DNA of 64,000 nt from Bifidobacterium sp. B4142 (GTDB taxonomy: Bacteria; Actinomycetota; Actinomycetes; Actinomycetales; Bifidobacteriaceae). Made by a program: the position numbers and the translations under genes. Under the pieces are notes generated by a model, which did not search any database, was not told the DNA's origin, and was given only the letters and a program-made list of their open reading frames with translations. The DNA lies in assembly GCF_026537325.1 (NCBI RefSeq), contig NZ_JAFNMJ010000003.1, forward strand, positions 1-64,000, given 5' to 3'. Positions 46,697 through 55,049 of the stretch are shown one piece after another. The number at the start of each line of letters is the position of its first letter. Within the stretch, counting starts at the first letter, position 1.

Positions 46697-49531
46697 ATGC
46701 GTCATCAATCGTCATCAGACGCAGGACGACGGAGCCGAGGAGGGGTTGCAGCGGCGGCCCTCGTGGGCATGATACTGGCGGGCGGCACAGTCGCGTCTCC
46801 AGCCTGGGCTGATCAGTCCCCAGCAGATGGCAGCGCTACAACCAGGATGTCCGCCAGTCAGCCGCAGCCCCTGCTCGGCTACGATTTTTCAGCCCTTGCC
46901 GCAGGAGCCAAGGAGGCAAACAATACTGTCACAGGCTCATCCTTTGGCCCGGCCCGCATCCTGGATGCCAATGGCCGGCCGACAGGGGCGGCCAAGAACG
47001 ACGATGCGCTCCTGTTCGATGGATCCACTTATGTCAAGCTTCCCGATGACATACTGAGCGGACACGCCAGCGCCACGGTGTCCATCCGCGTGCGCAACGA
47101 CCGGTTCAACGCCTCAGGCCCCTGGACCTATCTCTGGTCGCTAGGGGGGACCGGCCAGCAGGCTGTCGGCTCCTGGACCGCCTCCACCCATACCTCCCTG
47201 TACACCTCCATCACTTCCAAGGCCAACGGCCAAGGCGAGACATATCTGCCGGCATCCAAGAACCTGCCCAATGACCGCTTCTCCACGTTGACCGCCACCA
47301 TCGACGGCAAGAACAACATGGTTCGGCTCTATATCAACGGTTTGCAGGTGGCTGAGGGCAAGGCCACGGTCAATCCCGCCGCCTTTGGAGACCACCACCA
47401 CAACGTAATCGGCCAGTCCCGATACCCCGGCATAGGCGACGCCCTCTTCCATGGCGCAGTGCAGTCATTTGCCGTCTATCCGCAGGCCCTGAATGCCGAC
47501 CAGATCGTCGCCACCCTGCCCTGGGAGGACCTTGGAGATCTGATCAACCAGCAGGCCGCATCACTGGCGGTTCCCGCAGCCGTAGACGGTGATTTCAACC
47601 TGCCGGTCTCAACTACTGTCGCCTCGGTGGGGTGGACCTCTTCTGCGCCTGGAACAGTCAGTGTCAATGCTGCCACCGGGAGGGCCCATGTGGTCCCCGG
47701 CAAGCGGGATGTCCCAATCACGCTGACGGCCCGGCTGCAAGCGAGCAAGGCCTCGAGGTCCTCCCGAGACGCTAAAGCCATCCAGCAGGACTACCGGCTT
47801 ATTGTCAGGGGTACATCCAAGGACGGTCAGAACGCCTACTCGCGCGTCTCTGTGCATGACCCTTCCGTGGTCAAGGCCGGAGGGCGCTACTATGTCTTCG
47901 GCTCGCATCGGGCCTGGGCCCGCAGCACCGACCTCAAGCATTGGGAGCCATTCACCAACAATCTGAGCCGGGATTACCAGCGCATTCTGGATCCTATCTG
48001 GAAGGCATGGCCCAAGCAGTCCTCCAACCCGGACGTGACCGGCAACATGTGGGCGCCCGAGGTCTACTACAACGCCACCATGAAGAAGTGGTGCATGTAC
48101 CTGAGCCTGAACGGGGGAGGGTTCCCCTTCCAGAAGTCGGTCATCGTCCTGCTGACGGCCGACGACATCGAGGGGGACTGGAGCCTGGTGGGCCCAGTGG
48201 TCTACTCCGGCTTCCAGAAGTCCAACGTGGAGGCTACTGACGTTCCCAAGGTGCTGGGCCCCAATGCCGATTTGTCGCGTTATGCCAGCCTCACGGATAC
48301 GGGCATCAATGCGATTGACGCCTGTGTCAAGGATGACGGGCAGGGGGGCCTGTGGATGAGCTTCGGCTCCTGGTTCGGCGGCATCTGGATGATCCGGCTG
48401 GACCCCAAGACCGGCCTGCGCGACTACTCCACCACCTACCCCACCCAGGCCAACCAGTCCGACGCCTACTACGGGCACAAACTCGCCGGAGGCTTCGGCA
48501 ACTCAGGCGAAGGCACCGCCCTGGTCCGTCAGGGTGACTGGTGGTATCTGATGCTTTCTTACGGCGGACTCGGGCAGACCGGGGGCTACCAGATGCGTGA
48601 ATTCCGCTCCCGTTCCATTACCGGCCCCTACATGGACCAGAACGGCAAGCCGGCCGTCTATGGGCGTGCAATGAACGATCTGGATGCCAACCGGGGTCTG
48701 CGGATCGACTCCTCCTTCGCCCAGCCTGGACAGGACCAGGTGCTGACCTCCCAGGGAGGCAATGCGCTGTTGATTGACGAGGATCGCGTCTTTAACGTTT
48801 ACCATACTCGCTTCGTGCGCGCTGCGGGCAACTTGGAGGAACATCAGGTCCGGGTCAAGCAGATGGTCCAGACCCCTGACGGATGGCTGGTCATGACGCC
48901 CTTCGAATACCGGAATCCGGTGGGCAGGGTCTCCTCCAGCCAGGTGGTCGGCGACTACCAGGTGGTGGTCCATGATCCGGTCCGTTACTATGCGGGATCC
49001 GGCCTGCTCAGCCCGGCAATCTACCGGTCCGTGTCAGTGAGCCTGCTGGCTGGCGGTCGGCTGGGCGGCCAGGTGCAGGGCTCTTGGACGGCGACTGGTG
49101 GCGATCTGACCATCAAGGTGGACTCGGCGGATCCGGGCACTCTGTTGCACGGCGTCTATCGGGCCAGGCTGGGCCGACAGCTTGATGAGCAGGGCCATCC
49201 GGTCGTCTTCTTCTCAGGATTGGGCGGCGATGTCTTCACCGATGCCGGTGCCGATGTCTCCCAGGCAGCAGGTGCCGCGGCCATCTGGGGCTCGCGTCCC
49301 CTGGCCGGTCCCAAGGTTCAAGAGGAGGCCGATGGCGATAGCGGTCATGCGACTGTTCCCGCCGCGGACTCCACTCGTGCACCTGCAGGTCGGTCCGGCA
49401 AGGAAGGCAAGGCTGGTCGTCTTCCCTCGGCCGGATCGGCCCTGTCGGCTCCCGTCGCAGCCGCATCCGCGGCCCTTGTCTTGGGTCTGGGCGCACTGGT
49501 GTTCACTGCCATTCGCCGAGCCCAAGGCTGA
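46697..49531 (+). CDS. wall-anchored multidomain GH43 arabinanase
   Basis: A 944-residue secreted enzyme. A signal peptide (about 1-38) is followed by a LamG-like carbohydrate-binding sandwich (about 50-275), an atrophied bacterial Ig-like domain (about 285-375), a GH43 propeller (about 380-720) with catalytic Asp388 in SVHDPSVV and the GNMWAPEVYYN and SFGSWFGGIWM blocks, and a C-terminal beta domain. The tail has a Ser/Gly/Lys-rich spacer, LPSAG at 909-913, a hydrophobic helix and RR, the plan of a sortase substrate with a non-canonical motif. The ATG at 46697 follows GGAAAGGTG. It should be the main enzyme that opens arabinan polymer at the cell surface, with the lipoprotein GH43 as relative. 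Confidence 0.9.
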   Translation: MRHQSSSDAGRRSRGGVAAAALVGMILAGGTVASPAWADQSPADGSATTRMSASQPQPLLGYDFSALAAGAKEANNTVTGSSFGPARILDANGRPTGAAKNDDALLFDGSTYVKLPDDILSGHASATVSIRVRNDRFNASGPWTYLWSLGGTGQQAVGSWTASTHTSLYTSITSKANGQGETYLPASKNLPNDRFSTLTATIDGKNNMVRLYINGLQVAEGKATVNPAAFGDHHHNVIGQSRYPGIGDALFHGAVQSFAVYPQALNADQIVATLPWEDLGDLINQQAASLAVPAAVDGDFNLPVSTTVASVGWTSSAPGTVSVNAATGRAHVVPGKRDVPITLTARLQASKASRSSRDAKAIQQDYRLIVRGTSKDGQNAYSRVSVHDPSVVKAGGRYYVFGSHRAWARSTDLKHWEPFTNNLSRDYQRILDPIWKAWPKQSSNPDVTGNMWAPEVYYNATMKKWCMYLSLNGGGFPFQKSVIVLLTADDIEGDWSLVGPVVYSGFQKSNVEATDVPKVLGPNADLSRYASLTDTGINAIDACVKDDGQGGLWMSFGSWFGGIWMIRLDPKTGLRDYSTTYPTQANQSDAYYGHKLAGGFGNSGEGTALVRQGDWWYLMLSYGGLGQTGGYQMREFRSRSITGPYMDQNGKPAVYGRAMNDLDANRGLRIDSSFAQPGQDQVLTSQGGNALLIDEDRVFNVYHTRFVRAAGNLEEHQVRVKQMVQTPDGWLVMTPFEYRNPVGRVSSSQVVGDYQVVVHDPVRYYAGSGLLSPAIYRSVSVSLLAGGRLGGQVQGSWTATGGDLTIKVDSADPGTLLHGVYRARLGRQLDEQGHPVVFFSGLGGDVFTDAGADVSQAAGAAAIWGSRPLAGPKVQEEADGDSGHATVPAADSTRAPAGRSGKEGKAGRLPSAGSALSAPVAAASAALVLGLGALVFTAIRRAQG
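48292..48513 (+). repeat. 222-base inverted repeat copy B, within wall-anchored GH43 gene
   Basis: Plus-strand copy of the block at 42208-42429 (218 of 222 identical). The companion block 47996-48116 pairs with 42596-42716. The copies face each other about 5.9 kb apart and enclose the GH43-LacI unit. Confidence 0.95.
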
Positions 49532-49546
49532 ACCCGACCGGGCCCA

Positions 49547-49600
49547 CTGCCCAAGCCGCCCTCCGCCTTCGAATTCGAGCGCCCGGCGGAGGGTGGGCAG
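49547..49600 (+). terminator. strong hairpin after wall-anchored GH43 gene
   Basis: CTGCCCA and CCCTCCGCC (49547-49553, 49559-49567) pair with GGCGGAGGG and TGGGCAG (49585-49600), with a small bulge. No clear T-run follows, but the position 15 bases after the stop codon suggests transcription termination or mRNA end protection. Confidence 0.65.
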
Positions 49601-49609
49601 CTCGCTGAT

Positions 49610-49640
49610 ATTCAACGTTGTATATTGGTCATATAGACCA
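49610..49640. promoter_or_regulatory. two palindromes upstream of GH43 gene
   Basis: ATTCAACGTTGTATA (49610-49624) contains the palindrome CAACGTTG, a weaker version of the arabinan operator. TGGTCATATAGACCA (49626-49640) is a second, perfect palindrome around ATATA. Both lie 28-58 bases before the start codon of the GH43 gene at 49668 and probably form its control region. Confidence 0.5.
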
Positions 49641-49667
49641 GTACCTCCGTCTTCGTGATAGGAACAC

Positions 49668-50663
49668 ATGATGAGCGCATACCACAATCCCCTGGTACTC
49701 CAGCGGGCCGATCCCTGGGTCATCAGGCATAGGAACCTCTACTATTTCACCGCCTCCTACCCGGCCTACGACAGAATCATCCTGCGCGCCGCCGCCAGGC
49801 TGGACGACCTGCAGGCCGCCCCTGAGCGCACCATCTGGCACAAGCACGAGTCCGGCCCCATGAGCAGGTATATATGGGCGCCCGAACTCCACCGGATCAG
49901 TGGGGCTTGGTATATCTACTTCGCGGCTGCCGAGGAGGACTTCGGCTCCGCCGATCTGCCCACCCATCGCATGTATGTGCTGGAGAATACCGGCAAAGAC
50001 CCCATGGATGACGAGTGGATCGAGAAGGGGCAAATCCACACCCCGATCGACTCCTTCTCCCTGGATGCCACCACAGCGGTGATCGGGGGCAGCCAGTACC
50101 TGATTTGGGCCCAGAAGGATCCAGCCATAGAGGGCAATTCCAATCTCTACATCGCCCGCATGGCCAATCCCTGGACCCTGGCCACTGATCCTGTCCTGCT
50201 CTCAAAGCCCGAATACGACTGGGAATGCATTGATTTCAAGGTCAACGAGGGCCCGGCTGTCATGCTTCACCAGGGCATGATCTACCTGACCTACTCGGCC
50301 TCGGGCACCGGGGTCCCTTACGCGGTGGGCATGCTGACCGCCTGTGAGGATGCCGACCTGCTGGATCCTGCCAGCTGGACCAAGAGCGATCACCCCGTCT
50401 TCAAAACGGCTGAGGAGAACCATCAGTATGGGCCCGGCCACAACTGCTTCACAGTCAGCGAGGATGGCAGCCAGGACCTGATGATCTATCATGCTCGCAA
50501 CTACACACATATCGAGGGTGATCCCCTCTTCGATCCCAACCGCCATGCCAGGGTTGGGCTGGTCACTTGGACCGACCATGGACCAGACTTCGGACTACCG
50601 CTGCCTGATGATCGGTGGACCCCGACGAGCCGCCAGATCCTGCCTCCCGATGGCAGCCATTGA
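49668..50663 (+). CDS. cytoplasmic GH43 exo-arabinofuranosidase-like enzyme
   Basis: A 331-residue single-domain propeller without signal peptide. It starts almost directly with blade one, NPLVLQRADPWVI, general base Asp15, then SRYIWAPELHRISG and EGPAVMLHQG with a candidate acid Glu, and YGPGHNCFTVSEDG late in the chain. This organisation matches the GH43_26-type group, which includes exo-1,5-alpha-L-arabinofuranosidase. It would take single arabinoses from imported arabino-oligosaccharides. The start is ATG at 49668 (or 49671) after AGGA. It stands between the wall-anchored arabinanase and the importer operon, each with its own regulatory site. Confidence 0.88.
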   Translation: MMSAYHNPLVLQRADPWVIRHRNLYYFTASYPAYDRIILRAAARLDDLQAAPERTIWHKHESGPMSRYIWAPELHRISGAWYIYFAAAEEDFGSADLPTHRMYVLENTGKDPMDDEWIEKGQIHTPIDSFSLDATTAVIGGSQYLIWAQKDPAIEGNSNLYIARMANPWTLATDPVLLSKPEYDWECIDFKVNEGPAVMLHQGMIYLTYSASGTGVPYAVGMLTACEDADLLDPASWTKSDHPVFKTAEENHQYGPGHNCFTVSEDGSQDLMIYHARNYTHIEGDPLFDPNRHARVGLVTWTDHGPDFGLPLPDDRWTPTSRQILPPDGSH

Positions 50664-50692
50664 GCGGCATAACCGGGCTATGCCCGACACGC

Positions 50693-50741
50693 TTGTACAT
50701 CGTTGGAGAAGAGAGTAGTATATCATTTGCAACGTTAGAAA
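50693..50741 (+). promoter_or_regulatory. promoter and operator of arabino-oligosaccharide importer
   Basis: TTGTAC (50693-50698) and TAGTAT (50716-50721) are 17 bases apart. TTTGCAACGTTAGAAA (50726-50741), a CG-centred palindrome of the arabinan type, covers the expected transcription start. A leader of about 160 bases follows with no clear gene. Confidence 0.75.
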
Positions 50742-50892
50742 GATGTCGGTTTACAAAGGCGTGGGCTACGTTCACGTATCTGGGAGCGTGACCAGGCGAT
50801 GCAAGCCATTGGACCAGATGGGCAGGACATGGTTGTTTCGGCCGTCATCGGTTCCTTTGTAACCGTTGCTTGATGTCGAAAGGACAGAGACA

Positions 50893-52212
50893 ATGAAGGC
50901 AATCAGAAAGGCTGCGGTAGCCGCGATCGCGCTCGCCACGCTCAGCACCGTGGGGCTCTCGGCCTGCGGTTCCGGCAGTGGTGGCAAGGATGCCAAGGGC
51001 AAGGACGGCGTTACCAACATCGTCATGTGGCACGGATTCTCCGAGGCCGATGGCAAGACTCTGAAGAAGATCGTCGAGAACTTTAACAAGTCCCAGAAGA
51101 AGTACCACATCGACGCCCAGCTGCAGCCCTGGAGCACTATCGGCGAGACCATGGTCACCAAGGTCACCTCGGGCGACGGCCCGGACTTCGTCACCACCGG
51201 CGCCGACAACGGCCAGGGCTGGTCCATAGACGGCACCTTCCAGTGCGTGCAGGACTTCTATGACGATCCCTCCAACGAGACCAAGAACTACCTGCCCAAC
51301 GTGACCAAGCAGACCGAGTTCACCATCGACGGCAAGAAGCAGCAGTGCGCGGTTCCCATGGGCTATGCGCCCACCACCGTCTGGTACAACACCGATATGT
51401 GGAAGGCTGCCGGCCTGACCGAGCAGGATTATCCCAAGACTTGGGACCAGCTCCTGGATGTGGCCAAGAAGTTGACCAAGGGTGACGGTTCCCAGTACGG
51501 CATGGCCCTGTCCGACTCGGGATGGGCGGCCTTCATGAAGGGCAACGGCACCGGCCTGTACAGCACCAAGGGCAAGGTCACCATCAACTCCGAGCAGAAC
51601 AAGGCCTTCCTGCAGAAGATGCGCGAGTTCTACAAGGGTGGTTACTCCAAGACCGGCATGGATGACACCGCTGCACGCGAGTCCTTCGAGTCCGGCCAGT
51701 CGGCCATGGTCATCGTCGGCCCCTGGGAGGACCAGGCAGCCACCGACAAGGGCATCAAGCACGATCTGTTCCCCGTGCCCAACGGAGACGGCACCTATGT
51801 CTACCCCGACGGCAAGAAGGGCTCCAACACCGGTTCCACCGGTCTGTATTGGTGGGTCACCTCGCAGGTCAAGGACGAGGCCAAGAAGAAGGGCATCTAC
51901 GCCTTCTTCAAGTACTACAACAACCATGACAACCAGGTCATGTGGTCGCTGGGCTCCGCCTATCCGCCCAACAACAAGACCGTGACCACCGACGAGCTTT
52001 CCAAGCGCCCCCTGATCGCCAAGGTCTCCGAGAATACGGACAACTCCTACATCGGCATTGCCGGCCTCAAGGGCGGCTTCGCGGATATCTCGTCCACCCT
52101 GGATTCGGTGACCCAGAACACCGCCCGCACTGACGATGACATTTCCGCCTCGCTATCCAAAGCCTCCAACAAAATCCAGAAGTATCTGGATGAGTACAAG
52201 GCTGAGGACTGA
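50893..52212 (+). CDS. ABC importer binding lipoprotein (arabino-oligosaccharide, inferred)
   Basis: A 439-residue CUT1-type solute-binding protein. A signal peptide of about 20 residues ends in the lipobox LSAC, followed by a Gly/Ser linker. The mature chain opens with VTNIVMWHGFSEADGKTLKKIV, a normal first strand for the family, and shows ESGQSAMVIVGPWE. The ATG at 50893 follows AAAGGA. Context, namely operators of the arabinan type and flanking GH43 genes, argues for arabino-oligosaccharide as ligand; the sequence itself does not prove it. Highly biased codon use suggests strong expression. Two permease genes follow after a hairpin. Confidence 0.9.
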   Translation: MKAIRKAAVAAIALATLSTVGLSACGSGSGGKDAKGKDGVTNIVMWHGFSEADGKTLKKIVENFNKSQKKYHIDAQLQPWSTIGETMVTKVTSGDGPDFVTTGADNGQGWSIDGTFQCVQDFYDDPSNETKNYLPNVTKQTEFTIDGKKQQCAVPMGYAPTTVWYNTDMWKAAGLTEQDYPKTWDQLLDVAKKLTKGDGSQYGMALSDSGWAAFMKGNGTGLYSTKGKVTINSEQNKAFLQKMREFYKGGYSKTGMDDTAARESFESGQSAMVIVGPWEDQAATDKGIKHDLFPVPNGDGTYVYPDGKKGSNTGSTGLYWWVTSQVKDEAKKKGIYAFFKYYNNHDNQVMWSLGSAYPPNNKTVTTDELSKRPLIAKVSENTDNSYIGIAGLKGGFADISSTLDSVTQNTARTDDDISASLSKASNKIQKYLDEYKAED

Positions 52213-52227
52213 TTGAACATCCGCCCC

Positions 52228-52273
52228 TGAGGAGCCGGCCTGGCGGCCTGCAGCGCCGTCGGCCGGTCCCTCA
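52228..52273 (+). terminator. hairpin between binding-protein and permease genes
   Basis: TGAGGAGCCGGCC (52228-52240) pairs with GGCCGGTCCCTCA (52261-52273) apart from a two-base internal mismatch. No T-run follows. As in the other importer operon, it probably lowers permease relative to binding-protein expression. Confidence 0.6.
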
Positions 52274-52323
52274 TGGCTGACCGTCGCCCGGGCCCGGCGT
52301 CCGGGCGGCACTTTGGAGTACCT

Positions 52324-53274
52324 ATGTCCACTACCACTGGGATCCCACCCGCGCAGGGCGCCGACGAGGTCATCAAGGACAACAAGAAGACCCTTTCCAG
52401 GCGCAATATCCGGATCGGGCTTAGCTTCATAGCCCCGGCCCTGATCGTCCTGTCGGTCTTCGTCTTTTACCCGACCATCAAGACCTTCTTCACCTCGCTG
52501 ACTACCGACCGCATCAACCGTAAGGGCATCTTCGTCGGTCTGCACAACTACGTCGAGCTTTTCACCAACGCGGACTTCTGGACCGACTTCCGCAACACGG
52601 TCATCTACGCGGTCGTCTACGCGCCGTTGGTGGTCATCGTGGCCCTGGCTTTCGCCCTGTTGCTCAACCGCAAGGACATCAAGGGGGTCGGCTTCTTCCG
52701 CACCTGCCTGTTCATGCCCTACATCATCTCGCTGACTGTGGCCTCCATCGCCTGGAGCTTCCTTCTCTCGCCATCACTGGGTCTCATACCCTACTGGGGC
52801 AAGGTGCTCTTCGGCATCCAGCACATGGATCTGCTGGGAACCAAGTCCACGGCCCTGGCCACCATCATTTTCATCACCGTATGGAAGAACTTCGGCTATT
52901 TCATGGTCATCTTCCTGGCCGGCCTGCAGGGGATCAACCCGGACCTGTACGAGGCGGCCTCCCTGGATGGAGCCAACGCCTGGCAGCGCTTCCTGCACAT
53001 CACCCTGCCAGGGCTGATGCCCACCTTTAACTACGTGGTCATCTTCGGACTGATCGGATCCTTCCAGGTCTTCGACCAGGTCTTCATCCTGACATCCGGA
53101 GGCCCCGACCGCGCCACGGAGACCATCGTCTACCGCATCTACACCGAGGCCTTCGGCAACGGCAAGATGGGCTATGCGTCGGCCCTGTCCTATGTCCTGC
53201 TGATCATGACGCTGATCATCGGCGTTATCCAGCTGGTCTGGAACAACAAGCATGAGAAGGAGGAAATCGGATGA
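52324..53274 (+). CDS. ABC importer permease (MalF type)
   Basis: A 316-residue inner-membrane permease with a hydrophilic N-terminus of about 35 residues and six hydrophobic segments. The EAA loop EAASLDGANAWQRFLHITLP near residues 218-237 docks an ATPase. The ATG at 52324 follows TTGGAG; the frame is open upstream but that part is GC-rich spacer containing the hairpin. Its stop codon overlaps the next permease start (ATGA). It belongs to the importer fed by the lipoprotein at 50893, and no ATPase is encoded nearby. Confidence 0.92.
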   Translation: MSTTTGIPPAQGADEVIKDNKKTLSRRNIRIGLSFIAPALIVLSVFVFYPTIKTFFTSLTTDRINRKGIFVGLHNYVELFTNADFWTDFRNTVIYAVVYAPLVVIVALAFALLLNRKDIKGVGFFRTCLFMPYIISLTVASIAWSFLLSPSLGLIPYWGKVLFGIQHMDLLGTKSTALATIIFITVWKNFGYFMVIFLAGLQGINPDLYEAASLDGANAWQRFLHITLPGLMPTFNYVVIFGLIGSFQVFDQVFILTSGGPDRATETIVYRIYTEAFGNGKMGYASALSYVLLIMTLIIGVIQLVWNNKHEKEEIG

Positions 53275-54152
53275 GCCAGTCGACTCCTACCGCAATCGAG
53301 CACGATAAGCTGCTCAGGAGGGCCCATGCCCGACACATGGTGGCCAGGGTCCTGACCTACTTCCTGCTGATCCTGATGACGGTGATCATCATCTTCCCCT
53401 TGCTGATCGTGCTGATCACCTCCTTTACGCCCAACAAGCTGACCCAGACATGGCCGCCCAAGGTGATTCCCTCCTCATTCACCCTGGACAACTACACCTC
53501 GCTCTTCCAGCGGATGCCCATCGGCAAGCAGCTGATGAACACAGTGATTTTCGCCGGTGCTGTGACGGTCTTCTCGGTCTTCTTCGACTCCCTGGCCGCC
53601 TACGGGCTCTCTAGGATCGACTTCAAGGGGCGCGGCTTCCTGCTGGGAATCCTGATCGCCACCATGATGATCCCTGGCATGGCCCTGCTGATCCCGGTCT
53701 ACAAGCTGCTGGCAAGCATGGGTCTGGTCAACTCTTACTGGGGCATCATCATCCCCAGGCTGGCTGATGTGGGCGGCATCTTCCTGATGCGGCAGTTCTT
53801 CATCTCCCTGCCCAAAGATCTGGACAACGCGGCTCGCATCGATGGTGCCGGCGAGTTCCGCATCTTCTGGCAGATTATCCTGCCCAACGCCAAGTCCTCG
53901 GTGCTGGTAGTGACCATGTTCAACTTCATGGGCAACTGGAACGACCTGCTCTGGCCATTGATCATGACCAGCCGCCCGGAGACAAGGACCATCACCGCCG
54001 GTCTGGCCATGCTGACCGGCCATGGCTCCTCGGTCACGCCCTATGGCGTGGTCATGGCAGGCGCCCTGATCTCGGCACTGCCCTTGCTGATCATCTTCTT
54101 CTTCATCCAGAAGAGCTTCGTGCAGGGCATCGCCATGACCGGTATCAAGTGA
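53271..54152 (+). CDS. ABC importer permease (MalG type)
   Basis: A 293-residue partner permease with six hydrophobic segments and the EAA-type loop NAARIDGAGEFRIFWQIILP. It ends with FVQGIAMTGIK, the usual C-terminus of CUT1 MalG-type permeases, which reaches the ATPase interface. Its start overlaps the previous stop codon. It is the last gene of the importer operon and is followed by a strong terminator. Confidence 0.93.
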   Translation: MSQSTPTAIEHDKLLRRAHARHMVARVLTYFLLILMTVIIIFPLLIVLITSFTPNKLTQTWPPKVIPSSFTLDNYTSLFQRMPIGKQLMNTVIFAGAVTVFSVFFDSLAAYGLSRIDFKGRGFLLGILIATMMIPGMALLIPVYKLLASMGLVNSYWGIIIPRLADVGGIFLMRQFFISLPKDLDNAARIDGAGEFRIFWQIILPNAKSSVLVVTMFNFMGNWNDLLWPLIMTSRPETRTITAGLAMLTGHGSSVTPYGVVMAGALISALPLLIIFFFIQKSFVQGIAMTGIK

Positions 54153-54222
54153 TCGACGAGGCCACCATTATCGGCACCGGGCCCAGGGCCCTTTGAGGGG
54201 TGGGCCACTGCGCCTGGTGTCC

Positions 54223-54266
54223 AAGGGGCTGACGGGGGATGACCAACCCCCCGTCGGCCCCTTGTT
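54223..54266 (+). terminator. terminator of the arabino-oligosaccharide importer operon
   Basis: A 16-base stem, AAGGGGCTGACGGGGG (54223-54238) with CCCCCGTCGGCCCCTT (54248-54263), has a single wobble pair and a nine-base loop. A short T-rich stretch follows. Confidence 0.8.
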
Positions 54267-54317
54267 CGTTCTGGATCTAGACTGGGCTGGTGAGCGTCGC
54301 GGACGGGGAGGTCAGGC

Positions 54318-55049
54318 ATGGATGAGCGTCAGGGCGATCAATATGGGCTGAGCTCCGACCAGCAGGATGCCTTGGGGGTTCTGGCATCGGAGGATCCCCA
54401 CGCCGGACAGTCCAAGTGGACCATCTTCAGGCACTTGTCGCCGAATGAGCGTTGGCCATACCTCGCCCAGCACTTTCTTCCTGGTATTCTGGCCGCCGGT
54501 CTGGTACTGGCCCTGCTGGTCGGCCTGGTCGTCACCAGACTGACCAGGCTGCCGGACCCGCTTCTTTCAGTTCAGGGCTTCAACATGAGCGCCCATGAGG
54601 AGGGGTTTGACCGCATCAAACAGGGATTCATGCGCGACCGGGGAATCAAGGATGGGCGGCTGGTGGACATGGAGGCGACCCTGACGCTGAATGGCCAGGG
54701 CTACGATGATTCGGCCAAGGCCATGACCCGGGTCACTGCAGGACAGATCAACATGGTGATCGCCCCGACGGGCCTCTTTCCGGCTCTGTGTAAGCGCGGG
54801 CTGGTGGCTAAGCCCTCGCAAGGATTGAAGGGCGGTGACCTGCGGCGGGTAGCCAGCCAAGGCGTTCTGGTGGACTCCAAGGGACGGCAGGTATCGAATC
54901 CGTCCCATGCCATGGGACTGGATCCTTCCCGCTCATCGCGTTGGAGGCAGGTGCCCGGCATGCCTGATCACGCCATCCTGGGGTTGAACAACGTAGCCGA
55001 CACCATAACCTACGTCCGGGCCTGCGTCGACTATATGGATTTCGGCTGA
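54318..55049 (+). CDS. membrane-anchored extracytoplasmic protein of unknown function
   Basis: A 243-residue protein I do not recognise. Residues 1-55 are polar and should be cytoplasmic, followed by one transmembrane helix (FLPGILAAGLVLALLVGLVV) and an extracytoplasmic part of about 165 residues. That part, with AMTRVTAGQINMVIAPTGLFPALCKRGLV, reads like one lobe of a periplasmic-binding protein fold: a residue run placing a ligand state and then a helix. Similar small anchored proteins accompany sugar importers in some Firmicutes, but no role is known to me. The start follows GGGGAGG. It lies between the importer operon and a decayed LacI gene, whose 3' end it overlaps by 19 bases. Confidence 0.65.
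   Translation: MDERQGDQYGLSSDQQDALGVLASEDPHAGQSKWTIFRHLSPNERWPYLAQHFLPGILAAGLVLALLVGLVVTRLTRLPDPLLSVQGFNMSAHEEGFDRIKQGFMRDRGIKDGRLVDMEATLTLNGQGYDDSAKAMTRVTAGQINMVIAPTGLFPALCKRGLVAKPSQGLKGGDLRRVASQGVLVDSKGRQVSNPSHAMGLDPSRSSRWRQVPGMPDHAILGLNNVADTITYVRACVDYMDFG

Noticed and set aside
50857-50870. TTGTAACCGTTGCT just before the 50893 binding-protein gene, similar to the GH13-locus operator and to a site near 56777
   Set aside because: Only the AACCGTTG core is shared, it lies deep in the leader next to the ribosome binding site, and the much better palindrome at 50726 explains regulation.
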